From Cytidiella melzeri (taxonomy: Eukaryota; Basidiomycota; Agaricomycetes; Polyporales; Irpicaceae), in the NCBI GenBank assembly GCA_022592445.1, contig JABYQR010000171.1:27430-91429 (forward strand): a DNA stretch of 64,000 nucleotides, read 5' to 3'. Positions 1 through 11,200 of the stretch are shown here, one piece after another; the first letter of the stretch is position 1, and each line of letters opens with the position of its first letter. Position numbers and translations under genes: made by a program. Under the pieces are notes generated by a model, which was given only the letters and a program-made list of their open reading frames with translations, was not told the origin of the DNA and did no database searches.

Positions 1-1621
1 ATCGTCTGTATGAATTGTTGCATAGAACTGTCATACTCTCCCTTAGAGTACAAATGATCACCGTATTGCCGATGTATGTCAGCAACGCTCGAGTCGTCTA
101 ATCCCTGAGTCTTGGCAAGGTCCAAAGCGAGATTGTACAAAGATCTCCTGTAGAGTAAGTCGAGCTTCGCCGAAGTGGGCTTCTCTTCCAGGTGCAGCAG
201 CTGCGTGAGAGTTAGGTATACGTCATTTGTCATGAACCCTGCGCTTACATTGCCATCATTAGACACCAGGTAGACATGACGGCCCACTGAAAATACATGA
301 CGAATTCCCTCTGTGTGCGTCCCGGAGTATGCCACTATTTTGTTCTCCAAATCGAAGAGCACGACCTTGGTAATATCTGCTTTAGGTTCGCTGTTTCGCG
401 CGGCAAAGTTTCGTACAGTTGCAGAAGGAGCAGACGCGGATGCGGTGAACGGGGGAGACACAATTACGAGGTAATTCAGGTGCGTGTATACGGCTGACTT
501 GAATCCTTTGTAACAGATATGATCAGCACTGCACACGTAATTTCGGCTGATGCAGCTCACCTTCATATGCATAGCACGCGCCTCGACCTTCTGTGCTGCA
601 GATGTAGATAGCTTCGTCCTTAGCAATGACCATGTCTCTCGTTTTCCAATCCATAGTAGCGCAGCCGAGGTCACAGCCGACTTCGTCCACTTCGGTAGGC
701 GTTCCACCGCTCCCCTTCCCAGAAGCTTGATAGGTTAGGACGCGACTAATTGTAACGATAAACAAGTAAATGTTAGGGCTGTCCTCCGAGGGTTCTCGGA
801 ACCCAAGACCGGTGATAGGTTCAGTACCACCATCGTGAATAGAACGTGGTTTAGGTAGTGCGTTGAGTGATGTGGAACCCGACAGTATAGATTGATCAAG
901 GTGCCGGTACAAAAGCACTGTGCCGTCCGCCAGACCAATGGCCAAATATGCCAGTGATGCAGATAACGCTACCGCAGAGATCTAATAGATGTAAGCAGAC
1001 TGACTGTGTTTCTCTGAAGCAGCGTACGCACAGGATGAGGTCGATTCCCAGCTTGTACCTTGGTAGAACGCAACAGGATCGGAGCTCCGGTCTTCTTCTC
1101 AATGGTATGTAAGTCCCAGACCTTGAGGAGCGGATGCCTCACTGCGTCTTCTTCCTAATGACCATCAGCTCATGAATATCGAGGTCGTTTCGAGACTCAC
1201 ACCCAAGGACACGAGAATACCATTCCGTTCCACCATATGCGTGACGCGACCTCCAGTATGCGCGACCCAGCTCTTCGCGGTCTCGAACTCGTCATCCAAA
1301 AGGTAAACGCTCCCATGTATATCTGCTACTAGCGTTCCGAATTCCGTCGAGGTGATGCAAGAGATCTCTGGGGATTTCTGTGTTTATGGTATACGTTGGC
1401 TGCTAGTTTCGGCGAGGTACTAGTGCAGCGTCGTGACGCACCTTGAATACCTCCGGAGAGCTTGCCAGATCATGAACATCTTTGACTGGCGAGACGTCAA
1501 AGAATGTGAATTGTCTCCACTAGGTGGTATTAAGCCAATGGTAGACATGCGTATTGACCTATACACTCACTGCGGATGCCACAGGTCCGTTTCCTTGGTT
1601 TATGGCAGGAGCTGTCGCCAT
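1..1621 (-). CDS. VPS11: VPS11/PEP5, HOPS-CORVET tethering subunit (5' part, cut by window edge)
   Basis: Vps11 is a core subunit of the HOPS and CORVET complexes that tether endosomes and vacuoles before fusion; it has an N-terminal beta-propeller, an alpha-solenoid and a C-terminal RING. Only the propeller and the start of the solenoid are in the window. Seven exons read well: 1571-1621, 1442-1519, 1201-1377, 1032-1154, 561-981, 249-505 and 1-200. Family landmarks visible in order are WRQFTFFD near the N-terminus, RVTHMVERNGILVSLG, the propeller stretch IGLADGTVLLY, GRGACYAYEG, and IHRQYGDHLYSKGEYD close to the window edge. The start at 1621 gives a 17-residue first exon joined in frame to WRQF. 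Intron 201-248 is 48 nt and divisible by three, so it could be read through; removing it restores the family spacing. The C-terminal half and RING lie outside the window. Confidence 0.93.
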
Positions 1622-2347
1622 CGAGCCTCAAATACAGAAGCTTTTGTGGTCAGCTACTGTGGTCGTAGCGGTATAGAGCTCAGTCAGGCATTCACCTCAC
1701 TAGCACGAAGTAGCTGCACACAGTGCAAAGGGACAAACGACGCGTGACGAGCGTCTACAGCATATATTGACCTCTCTGCAATCACTTTTACACTGTACTG
1801 GATCGTTGTCCCCCTCACGGCACGGCATACCTGCTCGCATTCACTAGCAGAGAGCATTATCGTATAAGCTACCACAACACTTAGCTGTTTCACTCATGCT
1901 GTCTTTCGGCAAGTCAACTTGAAGTGAGACGGTGGTCACAATCTCACACCCTCCCTTACGGCATATACCAAACAATGTATGTGATTTTTGAGTGGGGGTA
2001 TAGGTGGGATGGAGACAGCCTCTAGTGCTGTCCACGATTGATAGAGTTCTGCACCTGTTTGGGTGTAAGCGAGTGCTCAGTGGGCAGCTCATGTTCACTG
2101 GGATGTGTAGGTGCTCAGTGAGAGGAACAGTACCATACTGTGTTGTCAAATGTGCAACAAGAGGGCAAGTACGAGAGGTAGAAGCATTTGCAAATTAAAT
2201 CAGAAAGAAGAGAGGTTGTTCAAGGCACGTCTCGTCTACAACGGCATTGAACTACATAACATAATCTAGATACAAATTGGGTGTACTGCGGGAGCAGGGT
2301 TACATGGGAGTCCTGGCACATGGTCTTGTTTACATGTAACAAAGGTA
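1622..2347. other. Intergenic, no gene recognised
   Basis: This 726-base stretch holds the presumed VPS11 promoter and the region downstream of the secreted-protein gene. Open frames here are short, overlap in several frames and show no family signature. I see no tRNA fold or clear repeat. Confidence 0.6.
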
Positions 2348-2812
2348 TTACACTGGAACAAAACAACCTTTTGGAGGTACTATGCGGATGTAAGGATGTA
2401 AATACACATGGTATTCCTGGAAAGAAAGCCAACGCCACATGGCCACTTCTTCATCTGTCATCAAACAGAATCCTTCCTTGGGGCCAGTGCGCAGATTGAA
2501 CCAGGTCATTTTTGCCCTGATCTCACTCTGCAGCTCTGACAATTTTTGCTCTGTTAGATCCTCGAGGATTATGGGCATCTGCATTTTTGGCTTATTCCAA
2601 ATTGTATACTTCAACTTTTCTGGGCCCCGTTTGGTGAGATCAGCTCTAGCAACTACAGCATGCAGGTTGGGAAAGCTGGCTGTCTCTCTCTCCGAGTGGT
2701 TGGAGTTGCTAGAGAAACCTTGACTGCTGTATGGGGCAGCAGACACAATCACTGCATGGAATGCAACAGTGACAGTGGCAGCAACCAAAACAAGAAAAGT
2801 TGTAATTTGCAT
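2348..2812 (-). CDS. Small predicted secreted protein, unknown function
   Basis: An intronless frame of 154 residues beginning at the first true ATG (2812); the codon at 2830 is TTG. The N-terminus is a textbook signal peptide: MQITTFLVLVAATVTVAF, then a VSA-AP junction that suits signal peptidase. About 40 residues later a Leu-Thr-Lys-Arg site could be cut by a Kex2-like protease, which would release a mature C-terminal part of about 95 residues containing two cysteines. The mature part has a charged helical stretch (LTEQKLSELQSEIRAKM) and a C-terminus rich in Tyr, Pro and Ile. I do not recognise the family. Small size, secretion signal and possible pro-peptide fit a fungal small secreted protein, but effector status cannot be judged. 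It sits next to repeat-rich DNA and apart from other genes. Confidence 0.55.
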   Translation of the reverse strand: MQITTFLVLVAATVTVAFHAVIVSAAPYSSQGFSSNSNHSERETASFPNLHAVVARADLTKRGPEKLKYTIWNKPKMQMPIILEDLTEQKLSELQSEIRAKMTWFNLRTGPKEGFCLMTDEEVAMWRWLSFQEYHVYLHPYIRIVPPKGCFVPV

Positions 2813-3184
2813 GATGGTGTAGGATGTCAAAGGGTTTTTTGGAAAGGGTTTTTATGACAGGTAGCTGTTAGAAAAAATGAGTACTGTGACCCACAAGCAA
2901 GTGCAACATGGACAATGATGTACTCACTGGCCAGCACTGAAGCAATGGACAGTCCTGGAGCACAGGGGGTGAGGTGAAATATGTATGTGGGGATGGTAGC
3001 AAGGGTCTTTATATATCTTCAGACATGTGCAGTGCAGTGCTGATGAGACAATCATCAGAAACTATACAGGTCAGAATTGTCTTGGATCAGCTCCTGTGCT
3101 ACAAGTTTTCAAGTTGATGGTAGTGATGTAGCACAGTTTGAGCTGTGTTGGGCAACAAATTGCTTGCCAACTCGTAGGATTGTC

Positions 3185-3445
3185 AGAGTTGGTTGTACAA
3201 GCAGGAGTTACAATCAGAACACAGCCTGTGGCAGTTCTAGTGGGTCTGATACAGTTGAGATATCAACAGGGCATGGTTGCATCAGCATAAAGCACAGCCT
3301 TTGATTCTTCCATACAGTTTCACAACCACCAGTTGCTCTACAAGCAGGAGTTACAATCAGAACACAGCCTGTGGCAGCTTCAATGGAGGTGAGGCAGTGC
3401 AGACATCAACAGGACACATGTAACATGTTCTAGCAATTGATCTAA
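3185..3445 (+). repeat. Direct repeat units (~140 bp), orientation 1
   Basis: Two copies of a unit containing caagcaggagttacaatcag followed by AACACAGCCTGTGGCAG lie about 144 bp apart (cores near 3200 and 3341). The same unit recurs in reverse orientation at 3680-4045. No coding potential is convincing. Confidence 0.75.
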
Positions 3446-3679
3446 TGAGACACCCTCAAGCTCTTCATTCTTGAAGCAAGTAATTTTCTGAAATCTGCAG
3501 TGAGCACTGCACAATATCAATGACAAGATAGATGAAGTCCCTTGCTACCATTGATGACTACCTTCATCAATGTATGGCTCCTTTTCCCACAACCAAACTT
3601 ATCAATTGTAGTACAGTCAGTTTATCCCAGATCAAGTTGCCTATCAAAAATTGATGCAATGCTTTCTGCCAATGCAACC

Positions 3680-4045
3680 ATGTCCTGTTGATGTCTGAGC
3701 TGCATCACCTCTATTGGAACTGCTACAGACTGTGTTCTTGTTGTAACTCCTGCTTAGAGAGTAGTGGTTGTAGAACCTTGTGGACCAATTGCATGCAGTG
3801 CTTGCTGCCAATGCAACAATGTACTGTCAATGTCTGAACTGCCTCACCCTTAACAGAACTGCTACAGTTGTAATTCTTGCTTAGAAAGTAGTAGTTGTGA
3901 AACTTTGTGGACCAATTGAACACAGCGCTGGCTGCTGATGAAGCCACGTCCAGCTGATCTCTGCATTGCCTCACCCCCATCAGAGCTGCCACAGGCTGTG
4001 TTCTGATTGTAACTCCTGCTTAGAGAGCAACTGGTGGTTTTGAAA
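3680..4045 (-). repeat. Direct repeat units (~127-139 bp), orientation 2
   Basis: Three reverse-oriented copies of the unit at 3185-3445. The landmark ttgtaactcctgcttagag (one copy ttgtaattcttgcttagaa) starts at 3741, 3868 and 4007. Copies differ by scattered substitutions and small indels, so the array is old. The two blocks form a large imperfect inverted repeat around a spacer of about 240 bp. Confidence 0.75.
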
Positions 4046-4363
4046 CTGTATGACATGGATAGTCCAACAGAGACCAGATTTTTCCATCACAGTCACCAGT
4101 TTACAGTATCAAGCGCCTATCTAGAGCACTTATTTTCCAGCTAGGACTATTACCGGACCTAACCCTAACCCGGGTCACATGACATCCTGCCTTATTTATC
4201 AATAGTCCAGACCTAAACCCTAGACTCAATCTGGAGCAGTTCCAGATCAACCTAGGCTATTGTTCTATTTTTCCCCTTCCATTGTTAGGGATTCCCCCAG
4301 TTCTTATTGTCCTATTGTCTTCCGTCTATTGTCAGCCCAGGGATTCCCCCAGTTTCTATTGTT

Positions 4364-4420
4364 CTATTGTTCTATTGTTCTATTGTTCTATTGTTCTATT
4401 GTTCTTGTTCTATTGTTCTA
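4364..4420 (+). repeat. Microsatellite, 8-bp unit TTCTATTG
   Basis: About six near-perfect tandem copies of TTCTATTG with one interruption. Similar partial copies lie on both sides (4257-4470), giving a strand-biased C/T-rich tract. Confidence 0.9.
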
Positions 4421-4559
4421 TGTACCCTGGTCCCTAATTGTTACCCTGGTCCTTTATTGTTCTATTGTTACCCCAGCCCCACAGTCACTCCAGTCCCTAG
4501 TGTGGGAACTTGTGCACAGATGTCAAGAACACAGCCCAACTCTATGCAGAGCGGAGGAG

Positions 4560-5300
4560 TGATGACAGGGATGGAGGGACAACGAGCAAACTTGCGTGGA
4601 CAATGACAATAAGGGAAAAGATGATGATGAGAGATAGAGAGACGACAACGAGGAAGTAGCTATCAATGAGCTAAAGACCAGGAGGTAGAATCTGAGGTCT
4701 TTAGGGAGCTACAGAGTGGGTTTATATACATCTCAGACAAGGACCCCTGGTACCGGGTCTGTACTCCAAACACTGCTGTGGGAACGTATGGTGTGCTATG
4801 GTGTGATGTTCTACAATGTTCCACAATGTTCCAGCACCTTCTATGATGTGACCAGTCTGTCACATGTACTTGATCACATGCAGGAGCCATGTGCCATTGA
4901 TAAAATAAGATAAGGAAAAGAAAAGGAAAAAGTGTGCATGTTCGTGACAACAGACCATCCAGACACAGTATATATAGTAGACCTTACTCTCCCTAGCTCT
5001 GCATCTTGACCTCTCTGCCATTTGCACTGCTAGATGAGTTACTGCATGTAACATAGTATCATGCCTTATTAACTCTGTCATTTTGCACTGCTAGTATCTA
5101 GCCTCTGTGCCTGCTTGCCTGCTTATCATTGACTTTGACCTCGTTGTCGTCGTTGGAGATCCCTTTCCACTTCTACCCCACACCCACTCGACCCTTGTTT
5201 AGGGTTTATCAGTCTAGCAGCAGTCGCTCCGCGACAGACTTCCATATATGTTAATCAAGGCACATCATAGATCACAATGCACACTCAAATGCCAGCAACT
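4560..5300. other. Noncoding, possibly remains of an LTR
   Basis: No gene is recognisable. A TATATATAG box at about 4969 followed by a C/T-rich leader, plus GTTCCACAATGTTCCAG-like motifs near 4810 that resemble motifs in the Ty3 LTRs of this window, hint at an old diverged LTR. I could not define ends or a target duplication. Confidence 0.25.
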
Positions 5301-5954
5301 ACAATACTGAGTGACTTCCTGTAAGCCTTTAGGTCAATGTTTAGGTCAGCTTTTGCAAGTGAGATCTCAGATCAGAGCGTGACATTTTCAAAGTCCAATA
5401 GCACCCAAAACATGTTGGTGAAACATTGAACACGACCTAAACGTCAAAGTCTGGGTAGGGGGAGGGTACCCCCCCTACCTAAATGTCTGCTGCAGTTCTA
5501 AACTGTGTGGCATAGATTAGCGCTGGCGCTCCTGCCTTGTAAGGCATCCCGCATCACAACATTCATATGCTTTGGACGTTGGCCATCATATTTCACCAAT
5601 GCCGGTGCCTGCCTCTTCTCCTCTGTCTTTCCATTCTGTTAAGAGCAAGACAAAATAGGAAGGGACGCAGAGCTGCAGAGTTCGCGGAGATGCAGAAGCA
5701 GTGGAGTGAACAAGGGGTAGTGATGTGCTTGGCCCGGCTTGGCCTGAAAGCCCCGTCTTTGGCCCGGCTCAGGAGGGCTCTGGCTTACCAAAGGTATGAG
5801 CCAGGCCAAAAGCCATTGAAGCCAAGAGGCCAGGTCTTGGCTTTGGCTTGAGCCGGGGCCTCTCACGCAGTATTCCCATGCCACAAAGCCTTCAAACACC
5901 ATAATGGTCGTTTTAGCGCTCATTGTGTATAATAACTGTTGGTGTACTACTCTA

Positions 5955-6188
5955 TCAAACTGTACAGGTAGTTTTGTAAAGATCACTGTCGTCGTCGTCG
6001 AAAATGATATTCCATGCTGTCACATCCTCACCATCCTTGTTCGTAATCTGAGCATCTTCAATCTCCTGTTCTGTGCGGCTACTTGGCCCGGGAGCCTTGT
6101 GGATGAGATCTTGACGGATAGCACACTTGAGGAACTGTAATGCTTCGACGACATCACCCTTCAGTCGCGCCCGCCTATCAGTAATGGT
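5955..6188 (-). pseudogene. hAT transposase, C-terminal end (split off by Ty3 copy 1)
   Basis: This is the 3' end of the last exon of the hAT transposase. It reads ITDRRARLKGDVVEALQFLK and continues to an acidic tail ending at 5955. Joined across the Ty3 insertion it continues directly from SSERAFSQGGLT at 12860 upward. SSERxFS...RRxxL....EAL is the signature of the hAT C-terminal dimerisation domain, so the insertion cuts the domain needed for transposase assembly. Confidence 0.9.
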
Positions 6189-6913
6189 TGTCACAGATTT
6201 TCAATGTTTCTACAAGACTTGCCTTACCAGGCAACGGTATTATTGGGAATATTTAAGCGCTTGTCAAGCGCTTATCCAGCGCTTATCCGGCGTCTATTTA
6301 GGCGCTTATCCAGCGCTTATCTGGCGCTTATCAGGCGCCTATTCCGGCGCTTATTCTCAGTGCCTATCAATTGATGCGCTGATGCGCCTCCTGTCTCTGA
6401 TGCGCTGATGCGCTCCTTTCCTTATCTGTGTATCACATGATAGAACTCTCTGGAACATTGTGGAACATGCTGGAACTATGATGTCATAGTATAGAACATT
6501 CCATTAGATGATGTCATAGTTCTTAGAACCTTCTGGAAAAGTCTAGCCTTGTCTTAGAACAAGCTAGAACAAGTCTAGCCTTGGAGCTGGGTCATGGGGT
6601 CAGGTCATGGGGACAATTGCTATTGGTTGATTATTGAAGTGGCACCACTAGGGCATAGGGCATGCTTAGTAAGGTAGATTACTTCGCTTACTCATGTAGG
6701 TATTAGGGGTCTTAAGGTAGTACCTGGGGTCCTCCCCTTCATGTATATATAGAGGCACTCCTGAGGGCATATCCCCTCAGTCTTATCCACTCTGTTGATA
6801 AAGGACTACCTTGTACTCTCCAGTACTTCGCTCACCACACCTCTTACACTCTATCTCACTATCTCCCCTTCAAGTTTAACAACTATCTGGTGAGTGTAAC
6901 CTTAACTGTTACA
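6189..6913 (+). repeat. 5' LTR of Ty3 copy 1
   Basis: 725 bp from TGTCACAG to GTTACA. It contains a U3 block of GCGCTTATCC-type repeats (about 6256-6415), a TATATATAG box near 6745 and a C/T-rich R-U5. Confidence 0.97.
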
Positions 6914-7493
6914 TTTGGATAAGACTGCCCCTACTCCCTCACGTCTCTGGACGTGCTGGAGGTTTCTTTCCCTTTCTTCTAGGTCTTGTGCCTGTGCGTG
7001 GGCCCCTTTACAAACCCTCTAGACATAGAGGTAGCCGGACCATAGGCTTTAAGTGGTAGTCATGTCTAGGCTTTGCCTTGATGTGCACAACTTGAATCAC
7101 CCTCTCGCCCGACGCTCCTAGAGCTGATCAGAGCAGGGGTTGGCATTATGCCAACATGATGAAAGTGTGCCTCCCCACAGGCGATAGTGGAGTCTGGTGT
7201 CAGACAGCTCGTTATAAGAGCTAGACAACAGGACTAGAAACCCATGAGTGCCTAGGCACGTAGACGGGTAACTTGTTCTGGCCGGACTTAGGGTCAGTGT
7301 AATACTGATCCGCCAACCATTTGCCGCACGGGTGGAACCGTGACGGAGATCCTATACACTACCGGACCTGGAGAGAGAGTCCAGGCCGACGCCGGCACTA
7401 CCCCACGCACACACAGGACCTCTCCTTTATGGAGAATTGTTTCGCACACCGCTGAGCTGACAAGCTCATCACACTTTGTCACACACAGTCACC

Positions 7494-8214
7494 ATGCCTC
7501 TCTCCCGCTTCATTGCTGCTAGGTCTGGCCGCAAGGCCCCCTACTCTGTCCCTGTCCGCAACGAAGTCACCGGACTTCAAGAACGCCTCTCAGTCTCCAA
7601 GGAGACGCTCGACAAGTTCAAAGATGCTGGCAAGCCTCGCCGGCTCAAGTATCCCGACAACATGGCCTCAGTTTCTCGACCTCTTGCTCGACATCCACAA
7701 GAAGGTCTATCCGGAGAAAGCGCAGGGCCAGATCTTTGCGAAGGAAAAGGATACGTCCACTCCTATGGAGGTGGACGCTGCGGACAAGAAGAAAAAGAAG
7801 AACGAGAAGCGGAACAAGGGCAAGGGCAAAGAGGTGAATTCGACTGAAAAGTCGGAAAAGTTCTGCCACATCCATAAGTCGAAAGGACACAATACGGATG
7901 AGTGCAACCTCAACGGCCTAAAGAAGAAGCCCGATGAGAAGAAGAAGGATGGGAAGAAGGATGGAAAGTCTTCGGCGCCGAAGAAGATTCGGGCAGCAGA
8001 TGCCGAGGACTCGGGAACGGACAGCGAGGCAGAACCCCCTAAGGCCTCGTCGTCTAAGACGAAAAATGTTAATACCGCGCGCCTAGAATTGGCGGCTCAC
8101 ATCGAGGAGGTTCCAACGGAAGATGATGAACCTTCGACTCCTCACCCGTCCCCTGACAAGGGTAAAGGGAAAAAGCCGACCAAGGGCAAGGATTTTTTCC
8201 GGAGCGTCATGTGA
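7494..8214 (+). pseudogene. Ty3 copy 1: ORF1-gag fusion remnant with internal deletion
   Basis: The frame starts as in copy 2 (MPLSRFIAARSGRKAP) and follows the upstream ORF1 to KYPDN near 7662. There it jumps to the middle of gag (TWPQFLDLLLDIHKK), and the downstream gag sequence is in another frame. What remains of gag is a Lys-rich linker, one zinc knuckle of the form C-x2-H-x4-H-x4-C (CHIHKSKGHNTDEC) and a Lys/Ser-rich tail ending at TGA 8212-8214. The capsid part is absent. The breakpoint matches positions around 23150 and 21460 in copy 2. Confidence 0.9.
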
Positions 8215-11200
8215 CTCCCTGCGAACATGAACGCTTAGGCCCTGATACCCTCGATCTTTGTACCGTAGATACTGTCAAAAATGTAGCGCGTTCAAAGAAT
8301 TCATTTTTTCTACCGGTTACAATTTGGGTATATGGAAAGAAAGTGCAGGTCGAAGCTCTGGTAGATTCAGGAGCCACAACCACGTTCATCAGTAAGTCAG
8401 TGGTTGAAAGTAACAATCTGGTCACAAATCAACTGGCATCACCGTTTAACGTCATTAACGTCGACGGTACTCCCAATAAAGATGGTCAAATCACTCACTC
8501 AGTACGTGCATACCTAGAAATAGGTTCGCACCGAGCAAGACAACACATGCTCGTCACTGACCTCGGTAGTAAACAAATGATTATCGGGATGACCTTCTTA
8601 CGCCGCCACAATCCGGAGATAGATTGGGCAAATGGCGAGTGGAGATTTACCAGATGTCCTGAACTCTGTGCCCCAAGAGCTCGTAAAAACATCACTGTAA
8701 CTCAAGAAGAGATCGATGAGCTTGAGTTACCTAAGGGACGTTCGGTGTCAGACAACCTGGACGGAATAGGAAATGTCGACCCGGACAACCCTCACATCCA
8801 CTGGATTGACTTAGACGATCCAGAAGACCAAGAAATAGCAGAAATAATCGCTGAACTTTCTGGAAAGGAAGACGAGGGCTTTGAAGACGGCTTTGACGAA
8901 CAAGAGTCCGTCAATTGGAAGCCATTAGTACCGAAATATCTTTGGGAATTTGGTGACGTCTTTTCAAAGAAAAAATCAGAACGCATGCCGTTACGCAAAC
9001 CGTACGATCACGCGATCGAATTTGAGGAAGGTGCCTCCCTTCCCAAAGCGGCTAAACTATACCCGCTGTCTCCAATGGAAAAGAATTCTCTAGATCAATG
9101 GATCGAAGAGGAACTCCAAAAAGGTTACATCCGCAAATCGAAAAGTCCGATTGCAGCACCTGTGTTCTTCGTCAAGAAGAAAGATGGCTCATTGCGACTT
9201 GTGCAAGACTACCGAAAACTGAACGACATCACGGTGAAAAACCGGTACCCCATACCTCGCATCAACGATTTAATCAATTCGTTAAGCAAGGCTAAGGTCT
9301 TCTCAAAGATTGATCTTAGATGGGGATACAATAATGTTCGCATCCGAAAGGGTGACGAATGGAAGACGGCGTTCATCACACACCGTGGTCTTTTCGAAGC
9401 CAAGGTGATGTATTTCGGTTTCAGCAACGCACCTGCAACATTCCAAGCCATGATGAATGAAATTCTGAGTGATTTGATCTTAGAAGGACATGTCATGGTG
9501 TATCTCGACGACATCCTCATCTTCACTGAAGACAAGAAGGAAAACCGTCGCATCACACAGGAAGTGCTCAAGCGTCTACGCGAGAACGATCTATTTGCCA
9601 AACCGGAAAAATGCTTTTTTGAAAAAGATCGCATTGAGTACCTAGGCATGATCATTTCTCACGGACATATCGAGATGGATCCAGCCAAACTCACCGGAGT
9701 TACTGAGTGGCCGCGACCTGAAAAGGTTAAGCAAGTCCAAGCCTTCTTAGGCTTCGCCAATTTCTATCGGCGTTTCATCAAAGACTTTGCTAAACATGCG
9801 AAACCGCTCACTATTCTTACAAAGAAGGACCAATCCTGGATCTGGAAAGATGCTCAGGAACAGGCCTTCCAAAGTCTGAAACAGGCTTTTACGTCAGCAC
9901 CCATTCTGAGGATACCAGATGACGAAAACCCTTTCCGTCTGGAAACAGACGCTAGCGACTTTGCTACAGGAGCGGTATTATCACAACTGGACCCAGCTGA
10001 CAAGCTGTGGCATCCAGTAGCCTTCTACTCTAAATCACTCAACGTCCATGAACGTAACTATGAGATATACGATAAAGAGTTGTTGGCTATTATCCGCGCC
10101 CTGGAAGAGTATCGTCAACATCTGGAGGGACATCCGATTACCGTAGAAATATGGTCGGATCACCAAAACCTGACATATTTCAGGAATGCCCAGAAGCTGA
10201 CTCGGAGACAAGCGCGATGGGCGTTATACCTCACGCGATTTAATTTCGTGCTCCGGCACAAACCCGGAAGACCATGCTTACCGCAGATCCTCTGTCCAGG
10301 AGGCCAGATCATGAAGAGGGGGTAAATTCCGATAACGAGGACAAAATTCTCCTTAAACCCGAGTTTTTTGCCATCTCTGCTATCGAAAACTCTCATGACT
10401 CGCCTATCAACGATGATGAAATCCTAAGACGGGTCAAGGAAGCACTCATGAACGACGAAGTTACCAAGGACTATCAGCAGTTACTTAACTCTGGTCCTAG
10501 GGAGTTCAAGAAATCACTAGAGGAATGGAATTTTGAGAACGGATTACTCCTATACCGTGGAAAAGTCTACATCCCCAAAGATCAGAAATTAGATCTGAGA
10601 CGCCAAATCATCCAGATGCATCACGATTTACCTTCTGCCGGACATCCTGGCAGATGGAAAACGTACGAACTGATCTCGAGAAACTACTGGTGGCCAGGTT
10701 TAACCACTGATGTCAAGAAATACGTGACAGGCTGTGACACATGTCACGGATGAAGACTCGTCCGCAACAGCCTTATGGACCACTCATCCCTAATCCGGTT
10801 CCGGCCGAACCATGGGATATCATGACTGTCGACTTGATTACTCAGTTACCGGAGTCTGATGGCTTCAATGCTATCTGCGTAGTCGTAGACCGCCTCACCA
10901 AAAGGGCGCACTTCTTCCCTATTGTAAACGAGTTCTCGGCAAAAGATCTTGCAGCTCTACTCTATGAGAGAGTCTGGACCCTTCACGGGTTACCTTTGCA
11001 AATCATTTCCGACCGAGGTCCACAATTCGCAGCAGATTTATTCCAGGAATGGTGTAAAATGCTAGGGATAGAATCTACAATGACTACTGCATATCATCCG
11101 CAGACTGATGGTCAAACTGAACGAGTTAATCAAACACTCGAACAGTACCTGCGTTGTTACGTTGATCAACTACATGACGACTGGGCTAGACTGCTCAGTT

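Noticed and set aside
1433..1747. 104-codon plus-strand frame over the VPS11 start
   Set aside because: Overlaps VPS11 exons 1 and 2 and their promoter on the other strand; no motif and odd composition.
4260..4606. Two overlapping frames rich in FYCSIVLL repeats
   Set aside because: They only translate the TTCTATTG microsatellite.
5567..5851. 94-codon frame at the left hAT boundary
   Set aside because: It crosses from the outer element into the hAT TIR; no homology seen, and a chance frame is likelier than a gene.
6250..6420. CRISPR-like array in the Ty3 LTR
   Set aside because: Short irregular GC-rich units without unique spacers, present in every LTR; the genome is eukaryotic.
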